64,000 bases of DNA from Hysterangium stoloniferum (lineage: Eukaryota; Basidiomycota; Agaricomycetes; Hysterangiales; Hysterangiaceae), in the NCBI GenBank assembly GCA_015178975.1, contig WHVD01000144.1:1-64000 (forward strand), given 5' to 3'. Of this stretch, positions 9,800 to 21,133 are shown piece after piece. The position numbers were made by a program, and so were the translations under genes. Under the pieces are notes generated by a model. That model worked only from the letters and a program-made list of their open reading frames with translations. It was not told the origin of the DNA and made no database searches. Position 1 is the first letter of the stretch, and each line of letters starts with the position of its first letter.

Positions 9800-11257
9800 A
9801 CAACAACTATTAAAATAAGAATAATAATTTACTGATTCCAAAGCTAGATTTAACTTCAATTCTAGCTAGTTTATATGTATATATTTTATACTATTTATCA
9901 AACAGTAAAAATATTTATAAACAGGGCAAAAGATTAGATATAGAATAAAACACTATTTGATTAATATATGGTTTATTTACACTAACCTACAGGGTCTACT
10001 GTGATACTAACTTATCAGGACCTTAATGTAGTCTTAAGGATCTTGCAAGGATATTCTCAGTATTTATTTATGCTCAAACACTTAAGATATTATGTGAATA
10101 TGCTTTACTGATTCACAATAAATGAGCAATGGAACAGGGATTATTTGCAATGAAATAAATAGTCAAATTACTCAACTAGAGGTAACTGAAGTCTTAGACT
10201 ACAAATAACAATGCAAGAGAACTAATAATCAGTACTCAATTAAGAGGTGACTATAGTATAAAGGATTAATACCAGAAGCTCAACAAGAGGTGACCAGGGG
10301 GTAGGACTATTGTCAGAAGCTCAACAAGAGGTGGCAATAAACTGCTTGCTGCAGTGACACACAGATGTGGTGTAAATGGGTTGGTAAGATTGGTTGTATT
10401 TCATAGCTGGAGCAGAGCTCGTTATATACACTGAGATCTGAGACATTTAGAGACATATTGAACTTTATTTCTATCCTATTTTAGCTATTTTACTTGGAAT
10501 ATATGATGACATAATATATGACATAATATTCCTCCACATCATAAGTCACTGCGTGTGTCACACTACTCTTTGCATTGTGACAAGTCATTGCATTTTGTGA
10601 CTGTCACTTGTTGTGATGACGGTCACTTGTTGTGACTACAGTCACTTGTTGTGATGATGGTCACTTATTGTGATGAATGTCACCTATCATGACAAATATT
10701 CCTGTGCCAGTTTGAAGATATATTAGTTAAAAAAGAATAAAATGTAGAAATTCCATAGCTCGCTCAATTTATAAGATAAAAATACAAATTAAATTGCATA
10801 ATTTCAATATAAATCAAGGGAATATTGTAAAACTTTATCATTGTGATATAAGTACATTTAAAAGCCTTTGTTAAGAATTTCGTTTTGAAAAAATTGTGAA
10901 AAATAGAAAAAACCTTAGAAATACATGACACTAGGCTTTCAGATGAGGGATATACTCCTCATCTGAACTAATTATATAGTAGAATATACTGTATGGTCTG
11001 TGTGTTGGTCTATGCAAGAACTCTAACACTAAACTATTCATACTATCACAGAAGTCCATGAACCTGCTCAATCATTGTTGACTTCCTGGACATTCACTTG
11101 CTGGGAGAGGTTTGGACCAAAGATGATCCCATTGCCTTGATAGCACAGTTTGGCATACCATGGGGCAAGATCATAACAAGACCTTTTCACCAGTACAGAA
11201 GTAAGTAGGCTGCATATGGAACTTGAATACCAAGGGGGTAGCAGTGCCAGAGGTGAT
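9800..11257. other. AT-rich region without recognised genes
   Basis: No convincing coding sequence. It contains imperfect ~20-bp repeats of GTCACTTGTTGTGATGA between about 10545 and 10695, whose GTCAC/GTGAC parts are mutually inverted, and a short palindrome CAGATGAGGGATATACTCCTCATCTG-like hairpin near 10939-10966 that recurs reversed near 53180. Confidence 0.5.
10545..10695. repeat. Imperfect GTCACTTGTTGTGA tandem repeats
   Basis: Five to six degenerate units of about 20 bp (GTCACTTGTTGTGATGACG-like). Each contains GTCAC and GTGA, so the run could fold into hairpins. Nothing similar is seen elsewhere in the window. Confidence 0.6.
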
Positions 11258-11900
11258 TGTTATGACCCATTCCTGGATGTTTCAATATCCAACTTCCAAC
11301 TTCTGACTTCCAACACCCAACTTCCGACTACGGAACATCATAGTTACTGTACCTTCCATATTCTTCCCTTGTTCTGCATTTGGTAATTTGTCTGTTGACA
11401 AGTATTCACTCATTTGTTTATTATATTCTCATTTCAGAATATTGTATCCCCAATTCATCTTATTGTATTCCCATTTCAGAATACTTCTATTTCCATCTTA
11501 TTGTGGTCTTAGTTTGTAGTACAATAACGAGAAGACTTATATTAGTTTCCATGAATTTGTACTTTACTTTAGATCTGATATTGACTTCACCAGTTTCTCA
11601 TGCAGCCTCTCTGCATTGATCTCTGAGAAATGGCTGTCCTCTACTGCCCACTGCTTGACTAGCTCCAGGGTGACTTCAGGCATCTCTGTTAAGTACCGTA
11701 TCAGGACTTATTCCAGAACTATCAGATAGGGTCAGGATGTCGGCTTCTGCTTGTGTGCTGCACCTCTACACAAATGCTCAGAAGTCCTTAATTTCAAAGG
11801 CAAGACTTACGATGGAAGATATGGATCAGACTTCCAAAGTGTTCCAAATATCAAGCATACAGAAAGACAGAAGAGGGAATAAGAAACCACATTGTCTATC
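11258..11900. repeat. LTR family D, broken copy with inverted 3' half
   Basis: 11258-11590 matches the 5' half of the LTR at 58788-59365 in forward orientation (TGTTATGACCCATTCCTGGATG-like start, through GATCTGATATTGACT). 11687-11890 matches the remaining 3' half but in reverse orientation (TGTTAAGTACC start, core motif at 11737-11800). The two pieces meet at nearly the same point of the LTR, which suggests an internal inversion. Spacer 11591-11686 is unassigned. Confidence 0.7.
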
Positions 11901-12612
11901 ATTCCATGGATATTGCCATGTTTGAAATCAGCTTCAAGTTGTGAGGAGTGTCCCCCCCCCCAAACTTAGTGGTCCAGGCAGACATATGTATACTGGATTT
12001 GGTTAATACTCCTGCACCTCCAAAATGAGCTGCCTAGCACATCATTAGAAGCAGTAGACATACATAGGATGGTGCGGAGATGCCAGTCCATATTACCAGT
12101 GCGACATTGGTTGGGCAGAGGCAGTTGCTGCAGAAATGGGTCTGGGGTGGCATTGCAGAGGGATTTGATGCACCAGTAGAACTTGTAGAATCAGTCTTGT
12201 TTGTACAATTGGACAACAGTGGCATATTGGCCATGTTGAACAAGGGCCGATCATACAGCAAGGAAGTGAACAGGATGCTAAAGAGGTTTACAAGTTTCTG
12301 AAGGTGGGACATTCGGTATATTGGATCCAATCATTGTAATGCCAGCAAAGGTTTCAGTGCCATTTACCTCATCATTGCAAACACCACCATTGAACCAATT
12401 CCACCTAACTCCGTCAGTGTGGAGACCACCAGGGAAAACAGGAGAGAGACACCTTTCAAAGGAGAGGAATCAATGCACAATTGCCAACCACTGTACACCA
12501 TCCAGTCTTGCAATCAATTGCATCTGTAGCCTCTGAGGTGTGGCTACTGGAGGCACAGGGCTACAGAGTTGGCCTACATGACATCTTCTGTGACATCTTC
12601 TATGTGGCAGAG
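11901..12612. other. Degenerate region, no secure gene
   Basis: A frame at 12080-12301 contains GFDAPVELVESVLFVQLDNSGILAML, which faintly resembles the copia RNase H DN-SGA region, but the support is weak. No other feature is recognised. Confidence 0.3.
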
Positions 12613-13426
12613 TGTTACGACCAGAATTCCCACCGGACTCCGGGTACTAACTTATATGCACCCACGCCCTATATGGACCCATTGTCAGTTTACCGGAACT
12701 CCTGCCCAGACTCCGTACATCAGACTTGTCCATGTTCGACTTCATTACATTGTGTTTCAGTCACCGGAATACCCACCAGACTCCGCCCCTGTCTATGTCT
12801 GACCTTGTCCCATGCATCAGTCACCGGACCCCACTCGGAAAACCCGTCATCACTCTAACTGAGCCCCGTTCCCATTTTAGTCAAATGACCTGTCACAATT
12901 CAGACTCCGCTCCCACTCTGTTTCCCATTATGGTTTATGATTTGTCACTATTTGGACTCTGCTCCGTTCCGTCCTGTTCCTAACATCAATTTGGTGTTTA
13001 CTATTCTTGTTTTATGTTTTGCTAGTTCTGTGTCATTATTACTGAATTTGGTATGTCATTCACTCCACGGTCTATTTAAACTGGCAGATGTTGTACATAC
13101 AATCCAGTCAGAAAATCAGCTTAGATTCCCCCCAGTAATCTAATACATTTTCCACTCTAAACTCCTACTTGAATTACACTGCTCACACTAGTTGGAGCCC
13201 ACAGGCTCCGGCGCATCTATCCCTCTTACCTATCTCGACTTATGTCTTGACTCATGACCTACAACCCCTTGACCCATGAACCCCGCCTGGACTCCCTGGG
13301 ATTCCTGTCCACCTGTCTGAAATTGGACAACACGATCTCGTGAGGGTGCAGCCTATAAGCTGAAGCCAAGTCCTACCAGATAATCCGCGGGTTTCTCTGG
13401 AAACCCACCATGTACGTACCCTAACA
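12613..13426 (+). repeat. Solo LTR A, copy A3
   Basis: TGTTACGACCAG...TACCCTAACA (814 bp), flanked by a perfect 5-bp duplication CAGAG (12608-12612 and 13427-13431). It contains a TCTATTTAAACTGG TATA-like box near 13070 and the core motif at 13319-13377. It defines the LTR A boundaries for the other copies. Confidence 0.93.
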
Positions 13427-13431
13427 CAGAG

Positions 13432-14619
13432 TCTGACAGGTTGCCAGCATCCCTTCCAATCTTACACTCATTTGCTTTAAGGGTGGTGGTGGACCTGTCA
13501 TTTCTGGGATAGGAACCAACCTGGAACTGCATTTGAGACAATTTTATTAACAAGCTACTCTCATGTCGCTGCACACAACAGCTACTACAATCCCCTCGAG
13601 GTTTCATCTGCTACCATCTCTCAAGACTGGCTGTGACCACACCAGCTATATCCTTATTATGAGGAAATAAAAGGAAAGTCGCTAGTGTGGCTTCTCATTT
13701 TCTGGAAATAGATGCTAAGTTTGAGCAAATTTTATGCTGGCTTCATGGCGATCTTCTGGCAACCCTTCGTTACCCTACCATCTCTACAGGTAACTATCAT
13801 TGGCCACTGCCATTGTCAGATGGGGATCGAGTGGAGATAGAGGGGTCACTGAGAGAACTAGAAAACTTACAAGAATGTCCTTAGATTTAGAGGATGCCTT
13901 TGAGGCCGGCATTTGGGATGTGTCAGCATATCCATTTTGATGGGTTGATGCATTTCAGGGATGTCGCAGTACCATCCAAGTCGCAGTTTGACAGTAAACA
14001 CCTAAAGTTAAAGAAGCCCTGATTAGTCGAAACGAGGATGGAAAACAATAGGAGTATTTAGACTTACCTTCAGCAAGACTGCCAGGGCTGGAGAAACCCA
14101 ATCGGTTTTCTTAGCAGACCAACAAGGGGATTACCTGACTGAAGTGCTGATCAATCTATCGAAGGTAGTCCCAACTCCCAATGATCCACTGTTTTTTGCT
14201 AGTGAGACAGCAAAGGTGAGATCAGACCAAATAACGAGAAACTAGCACTCAAGTAGAAAAACTTGATCCTTAGGGCATGGAGATAAGAAACAACATTCTG
14301 CCATTCATCCTGCATCGGTGCCACCTGCTTTTCCTGGCACAAGGAGTCGATCCCAAAAATAATAAGATTAGCAGGCAGATGAAAATCCCTGGCATACTAA
14401 GCTTACATTATGGCCTTCAGACAGATCATGCCACGGCATATAGGGAACCAGTTCAGTCGGAAATGTAGCTGCCTATAGTTGGGTAGGTGGCACAGCCTCA
14501 CCGTGTTGGTAGGCAGGCTTTGGTGGGTGAGCGGCAAGTCTTCCATGCATACGTGGAGAGCTAACGCTCTCCCCCTACAACCATACTACTTCTCATACAG
14601 TATACATACGTAGTAGATG
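13432..14619. other. Degenerate coding-like region, unassigned
   Basis: Short frames (for example 13687-13884, with NYHWPLPLSDGDRVEIEG) appear in one region but are broken by many stops and frameshifts. No family is recognised. It may be upstream copia material given the RT scrap that follows. Confidence 0.35.
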
Positions 14620-14850
14620 AAGCTGGACTCTCAAGACAAGGATTCACATGATCAGCACGCGACCATGCCGTATTCTTCAAAATCAAAGACGGGGAAATTA
14701 TGATTGTCACAAATTCATGTAGATGATCTAACCCTAGCTGAGAATTCCATAGAAGTGATGATGATAAGACTCAAGCAGAAATTAGGGGCTCGCTTTGAAC
14801 TTGTTGACTTGGAACCAATACACTTGTTATAGGACATAAAAGTCGAATGA
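14620..14850 (+). pseudogene. Ty1/copia reverse transcriptase scrap
   Basis: Translation across two frames gives FKIKDGEIMIVT, then HVDDLTLAENS, then KLGARFELVDLEPIHLL. HVDD is the copia form of the RT YxDD box, and the FELVDLGPIHWLLG-type stretch follows it in copia RTs. Stops and a frameshift make it inactive. Only about 75 codons can be traced. Confidence 0.7.
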
Positions 14851-15101
14851 GATAAAGATGCATTGCATCTTTATCTCGATTTTAAATTGTTATAAATAGT
14901 GATTCAGAATGCCTTTTGGACAATTTCCAACTCAGATCCATACTCAGCAGTTTCCTATGACACTCTTCACTCAGATTATTTAGGAAAATGGGGAAAACAT
15001 CTCTTTCCAAAAATGGTGGAAGTGTTAGGTAATATGAAACAAGGGGGGGAATATTCAGAATTGTAGGTTTTATTTCATTCAATCAATTCACCCAACTGGC
15101 T

Positions 15102-16463
15102 TTGGCATGTAGCATGTCCCAGATTCCCAGTTGGCCTGGCTTGAAAAATGTTCAGAATGTTATTACATTAGACTTTTCTGATGGCAACACATTTTGGGAT
15201 ATTTTGAAGGTATGCTTACTCCCATCAGACATTTTTATTCTGACAATGTCACAGACAACAGTTCCTTGCATTGTCTCCAATTGTTTCCACCCAAGTCATC
15301 CTTTGTTCACTGTGTCCATGCCTTGGCAACAGTTCGAATGTTTGCAGGCTTGCATATGATCACCTCACTGCAATTGGAGGGAATGCAAGTTGCTTTGGGT
15401 GAATATGAGACATACTGTGAAGTACATGTTTTTTATCAGCTCATATAATAGTTTTTCCACCAACATGTTATTTTACAGGTAGTGAGTGCTGAGTATGGGA
15501 AAGACTTCCACTTCCCAAAGCAACATGCACCATCACATCTTTATCATGACATCACACACAAAGGATCAACCATCAACTACACAACACAGACAGGAGAAGG
15601 ATTTCAGCAAGAATCCTGAGCTGCATACTTTCAAACTAACTACAAGAATGTGGAGAAACAGGTGTGTATTACAGTATATTCATCTAATTAAAGCTCACTT
15701 CAGATAGTCACCATTGATGCACACAAGGAGGCACTAGCCTACATTCCAATGGATGTTGAAACCTATGACAATGAGCTTAAAGAGCTGAAGGCCCTGTATG
15801 ATGACAACCATGAAGAAAATAACACCAACAAGGAGCTGACAGCACCAATAGACCACAATCACTGGAGGCTTGGGTCTCCTCAGTATTGCCTAATGACATC
15901 AAAGCTGTCTACAGAGTTTCCTGATAATCCCATCCTTCACACTCTTACAGAGGATATCTCCAATGTTGGTTAGACAATATCTTGCTCCAAGTGAAATCAT
16001 TTTAACAGGATACAAGGTAAATATTGATTCATTTTGTTTGACAACATTACAGATTAGTCCTTACAAATGTGTCCATATTCACTACACATCTCTTGAGGAC
16101 TGGAAGGCTAAGAAAGACATTGCATGCTGCAATCCATCCTTTCATGGCCACCCTCAATATGACTGCATCCTTATTAACACAAACCCAGTAAGCTATGGTT
16201 GTCTGCTGTTTGTATTCTCCTGTATCCTATGGTCAGGACAGACAGTGGATATGGCACTTGTCCAGTGGCTAAAAGAAGTTAAATGGAAACCAAAAACATA
16301 TTGGAAGAACTGCCAGGTATTTGAGGAGAAGGGAAGAAGTATAATTTTCCTCAAGTATGTGGTGTGGGCATGCCACATGATCCCAACATTTGGTGGACCT
16401 GACAGGATGTACTACTTGAATGATATGGTTGATGCAGACATGTTCTTACGCTGTGGTAACTAG
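15102..16463 (+). pseudogene. Plavaka/CACTA-type transposase, C-terminal part
   Basis: Pieces in the order expected for the C-terminus of basidiomycete Plavaka transposases: HALATVRMFAGLHM and a LGEYET segment (15194-15450), DFHFPKQHAPSHLYHDI, then GSTINYTTQTGEGFQQ (near 15505-15610, matching the 'FPK-H---HL--DI--KG---NY-T' block), AHKEALAYIPMDVE (15718-15760), and a final frame 15963-16463 with ACCNPSFHGHPQYDCILIN, VDMALVQWL and TFGGPDRMYYLNDMVDADMF. Frames shift at about 15480, 15610 and 15970; some of these could be introns rather than lesions. No terminal inverted repeats were located. Family assignment rests on motif order recalled from the family, not on a search. Confidence 0.68.
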
Positions 16464-17925
16464 GAGTTTGTCAGTCTACAGTGTAGTATTAGAATAGACT
16501 TCATTGCATGGTAAGAGGTCAAGCAGCAGGAGGACTAGTGTGGAGAGCTAGAGGGCTGATGTGCACTTACAATATGTATGTATCTGTGTGACTCTGCAAA
16601 ATAGTTAACATAATTTAACTTGATTTTATTCAGAAACATAACCAGAACAATATAGCTTACCAATCCATGTTGTGCAACTTATTCCAAAAGGATAATCTAC
16701 AAATGATTGTTTGACTAACTTTTATCTAATACAGCATACATATATGTATATTAACACTTTCCTGTTCTCCAGAGTGATATTTGATGGGCAGGATTTTATG
16801 CAATACTAATTCTTTGCCAAACAGTGTAAATATATATACTTGATTGAGTAAATAATTTTAATGTTTTTGTTTATCCTCCTAGCAGCAGGATACCCAAAGA
16901 GAAATGGATAAGGAGGGGGGCTGCTGTTAGATACTTTGAAACATGGGATGTCTATAAATAGAATGACAGCTCACCCCAATGGGCATTAACTATTTACTGT
17001 ACCTTAGAAATATTCCTTACTTGCCTCTGGCAAAATGCCCATTAGTTGTTCAAAAGGCTTAAAAGGCATCCTGAATTTGAATTTAATATGGATCTCATCA
17101 ATTCCTTTGAGATCTATACAGAGTCAATGATGTGAATGTAGAAGCACAAGACACCACAAGAGGTTGAATTAGTGATGGATTGCACACCTACCAATATGAC
17201 TCCAAACTTTGAAGTGCAATGCTACCCTAGGTCACTTAGAATGGTGTGGTGAAGTTAAGGTTGCAGCCTGTGAAAATATTCATAGCACAGACTAGCACAA
17301 AGACAGTCATCTATTTTTAACTCTTTTTATTGCTGTAGCATCACAAAATCTCAGAAGTGATGTTAGTTTGATAGTGAAAGACATCCCCCATGTAGAACAA
17401 ACTGGATGAAGATGAGACCCTTGGGTGTGTGGTGGGGATGGAGAAGGTACATATCAGTCATTTGCAGAACAGGTGTGAATGTTGAGGGGATCAGATGTCT
17501 CGAGATCTGACTCAGATGAATCTTGGTGACAGTTTATTGAATTAAAAATACAGTAGCACTCACTACTTTACCATAAGTATAACATCAACTACTACTTATT
17601 ATTCCCTGCACTATGAACTTGGGAATTTAAAAAATATGGCATCATGTCGCGCCAATGACTGCGCTACTCAATTTGGCCAGGTAATGTGTCAAAGCCTATG
17701 TTAGGGTGCCAGGCATCTGCACAGACCTGATCAGGCTGCATGACCTTCGGCAGGTCCATGTAGAGCCTGGCCAGCCTGATGTCTTGGCTGCACCAGGCAC
17801 GACCAGTCTGCTGGGCACCTGCTCAGAACCTGGGCAACTGGGATTAGGTAAGCCGGCACCTAGTTGCGCCGACAGGCCTGATTAGGATTTTTGGATTTTT
17901 CCGGCACACACCTTATCACTATCCC
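16464..17925. other. No recognisable gene
   Basis: AT-rich up to about 17600, then a more GC-rich stretch with CTGGCCAG/GGCAGGTCC-like short repeats (17680-17880). No coding support on either strand. Confidence 0.5.
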
Positions 17926-19055
17926 AGAACGCGTTCATCCAGAAAATGCTAGATTGCTTCAAATTCAACACCACACACCCCCACTAGATCCTGGAACATC
18001 ACTAACCAACGCTCAATCTCCCAATATGAATGACTGAAATGACGAGATGACGAGAGTACCGTACAAGCAACTCGTCGGCATCAGGAAAGTGGGAGGATCA
18101 GTAAGTATGCCATCTATATTGTCTAGAGCCATCTAGGAGCTCAGCTAGACACAGCTAGACAAACTACTTTTGTGAGATCTCTATTTACTAGGGTATAAAA
18201 GCTTACTATAGATCTAGGGAGGCTAGGGAGTCTACATAATGAGTGTAGACATTCCCAAATCCCTGATGGGGTCCTTGTTACGCATGGCCAGTCCCGACAT
18301 CGCATTTGCAGTCGGTATACTGTCTCATTTTATGTCAAATCCTGGACAGATCCATTGTGAGGCTTCCAAACGCTTCCTGAAGTCCATTAGGGGCATGCAA
18401 ACCATGAAACCCACGTACAGTAGCCGCATAGACAGCCTGACAGGGTATACAGACGCTAATTGGACATCCCAAGACCATTGTCATTTTACATCCAGATATT
18501 TATTCGCCATCAGCAGTAGTGCGGTATCCTAGAGCTTGAAGAAATGACCAGCATGTTAGATTTTTGGGTAAAGCGAGCAGTCGGAGTCATATAGTGACTG
18601 GGGTCATTATTGCCCACATTCATTACTGCTCTTGTTTTTGAGTATATAATCCTGTAGTTACGCATGAGACCCCCCTATGTGTTTATAACCAACAATATCA
18701 CTCAGACAGTATTGTGCTCTCCTCCTCTATAGGTCTGGTCATATTTTCACTGAAAAGTTAACACAGCAATCACACCATCATTCACGAGGTTGAATATATT
18801 GTGGCCACATGTGCCTTTGAAGGAGCTCATAATGGATCCGAGCTATCGTTGGCCCATCCACTCATTCATGCAATGACACTTTATTGTGATAACCAAAGCG
18901 CCATCACACTAGCTCACGATAGTGTGTACCATGCTCGTTCAAGTCACATCAACATCCCTTTTCATTTAAATCTAGTCGACCACCATTATTGCCTGACTAA
19001 TAAAATGATGGCCGACATGCTTACCAAGGCCATCGCTCGCTCTGAACTTCCATAG
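17926..19055 (+). pseudogene. Ty1/copia RT C-terminus and RNase H
   Basis: Near 17960-18110 the translation gives PLDPGTSLTNAQSP and VPYKQLVG, the copia RT tail. After a ~120-bp unrelated stretch it resumes at 18239 with SLMGSLLRMASPDIAFAVGILSHF. RNase H is split: GYTDANWTSQDH, then from about 18780 YIVATCAFEGAHNGSELSL, LYCDNQSAITLAHDSVYHARSSHI and KMMADMLTKAIARSE, ending at 19055. The order matches the end of a copia polyprotein. The frame is broken by stops (18532) and a ~250-bp interruption. Confidence 0.85.
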
Positions 19056-19553
19056 GTGAGCAACTCTATATATAACTACCTAAATTATATTAACTATATT
19101 TAGTTATTGGGATGGCTTAACTATGGTGGATGACGGCATTACTTTTGCCCTAGTTGGAACCTCTATAGGTATGCAACTAATGTGTTGGTTTGCAAAATCT
19201 GAAGAATGTTTGTTTCTTACATTGATTTCCAAAACAGATATACCTTTTATTTCCCATGAGTATAGGTGACATTATACAACATAACTCAATACTCCCCCTC
19301 ATGTGTGAGTGTGTAGTCTGGCATTCAAGGTCAAATAATTGAGCTTCAACTAAGGCTTGATATTATTGAGATTCGAGTGTTGAAGGTGTAGGCACTGGAA
19401 CGAGTGGAGCCGTGTATATGATACAATAGGTGATGCAGGTTATGATGTGCTTTATGATGTATTGATCCACTTAGTGGATAAACTCTATCCACCTGTACGA
19501 TATATATGTATGAGAGTTAGCATAAAGGAATAACAATGAAAAATCATTCTCAC
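19056..19553. other. No recognised gene
   Basis: Spacer between the copia end and the sedolisin fragment. If the protease gene once continued, its next exon would lie here; a GTACAG acceptor-like site occurs near 19492 on the reverse strand, but the following translation does not look like sedolisin. Confidence 0.4.
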
Positions 19554-19951
19554 TTGTTCATCTTCAATTTTGTTAGCAGTTAGGAATTCCTGTACAGCTG
19601 CTGTGGTCTCCGACATGGGTGCCATGAAAGCCTCAACCTATTCACTCGTGAATTACTCTCTGAAGCTTGAATCAGGGAGATTTATGTTTACCTCTTCTTT
19701 GGTCAGATGTTGGCCATACAGGGCACTTCCAGGTGTTGAAATGGCATAGAGAGCCTCTTCACTGGCAAGTTGTTGGACACAAGTGCCATACATAATGACA
19801 ACAGAGTGCTGGGAGATGCTGGGCCATTATGTATGAAGCCATTCGGGACTACTTCATGACACTCGTGGATTACAAGGTTGCGGCAAGAGGGGAAGGCCTG
19901 GGCCAATGCAAAAACCAAGACAAAGGAGATGAGGAAAGTGGTGGTGACCAT
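19554..19951 (-). pseudogene. Sedolisin (tripeptidyl-peptidase-like) gene, 5' fragment
   Basis: Exon 1 (19951-19692) begins MVTTTFLISFVLVFALAQAF, a clear secretion signal, followed by HECHEVVPNGFIHNGPASP and LSLCMALVSNN, the start of the Pro-kumamolisin activation domain. After a 1-base frameshift it continues ALYAISTPGSALYGQHLTKEE. Intron 19691-19638 (GTAAAC...GAATAG, 54 bp). Exon 2 (19637-19554) reads VEAFMAPMSETTAAVQEFL. A further GTGAGA donor follows at 19553, beyond which homology ends. In intact family members this propeptide precedes a secreted acid serine peptidase. The catalytic domain is missing, so this is a dead fragment. Confidence 0.8.
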
Positions 19952-20005
19952 TCTGTCTCTGGGAACTGCTCCGTAGGCTGTGAGAAAAGCTGTCTTTGGG
20001 TGGGT

Positions 20006-20018
20006 GTTTATATGCTTT
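20006..20018 (-). promoter_or_regulatory. TATA-like box of the sedolisin fragment
   Basis: The reverse strand reads GCATATAAACACCC about 55 bp upstream of the ATG at 19951, a normal distance for fungal promoters. Confidence 0.45.
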
Positions 20019-20019
20019 G

Positions 20020-21133
20020 CTTCTGATGTACCATATCTTTATTTTGAGGTTGATGGACCTGAACCATGCACACAGATAAGTCATGGGCCCAGTCATATTT
20101 CAGAGACTGATGTGTGTGGCTTGAATCTCTCTGCACCTACGAATGTTCCTTCCACCATATATTCTCGTTCTGATAGATCGAGTTAATCCAATTGGGTAGT
20201 GTGAGCCCAAATATAAGCCAGTATACATCAGAACAGGCAGTAGCGACCCAGACTATCTGTCATAGGTTTGGGAACCAGTCATAGAATTGAGACTGATTTA
20301 ATACAGGGGAGAAACAAGCACAAGCTTGAGAAACCAACACGCGACCAAGAAGCAAGTCACCGAATATCGATAGATATCTAGACTCATCAGCAGTATTAGA
20401 TGGCAGTAACATGTATGCTGGACACATGCTCACTAAGCAGATACCTAGTTGGCCGAAAAAGTGAGAAATGACTTTAGCACACCATGATGTTTGCCATCTG
20501 AATTGGCCAATAGATTTCCTTGTGCATAAATACAGGATTGACCAAACCTTTGAGGTAAAGATGCCAAGTCATAAAACTTCAAAATAATGAGAAGCTCTGT
20601 ATCTAACCCTTTTCAGTGCCTTTTTGTTGCCGTTAAGGTTCACAGAGATTTTCTATTGGGTGTCACCATGAATATCATATGTAACTGTCTTCTGTTGTTA
20701 TGTGACATTTCATACCCTCCCCATAATAATTCTCTTCATTATCCTTTGGCATCCTGATACTTACTACCATATGATTCACATCCAATCCTACTTGGTCTAT
20801 CTTTCTATATCAATCATGTATCTCCAATTACAATGGCCTTCCATTCCCATTATGATTAATTTGCCAAGTCTCCTGACCATTTAGGCACCTATTCATCCTG
20901 TTGTTCCCATGCCATCCCCCTTGATCCAATCACTGTGTACCCTTTTTTTGTGGCTTTGTCTCATTAGCACAATATTATATACTACTATTCTTCAGATTCC
21001 ATCACTCCCATACTCCAACCACCACCATCATAAGCTGAAACTTCTGCTGCAAGCCCAGCAGGTGAATCTCTGGCCACATTATTAAACAAACTATATCCAT
21101 GAGATTATCTTTAGAATCTGTTTCCCAAAAACA
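20020..21133. other. No recognised gene
   Basis: Non-coding, AT-rich in its second half. No repeats in common with the rest of the window were noticed. Confidence 0.45.

Noticed and set aside
12080..12301. Copia RNase H assignment for a 73-codon frame
   Set aside because: Only a loose DN-SG resemblance; left as unassigned rather than called.
19900..20186. Forward and reverse frames upstream of the sedolisin start
   Set aside because: They overlap the promoter and signal-peptide region in other frames and lack any family features.
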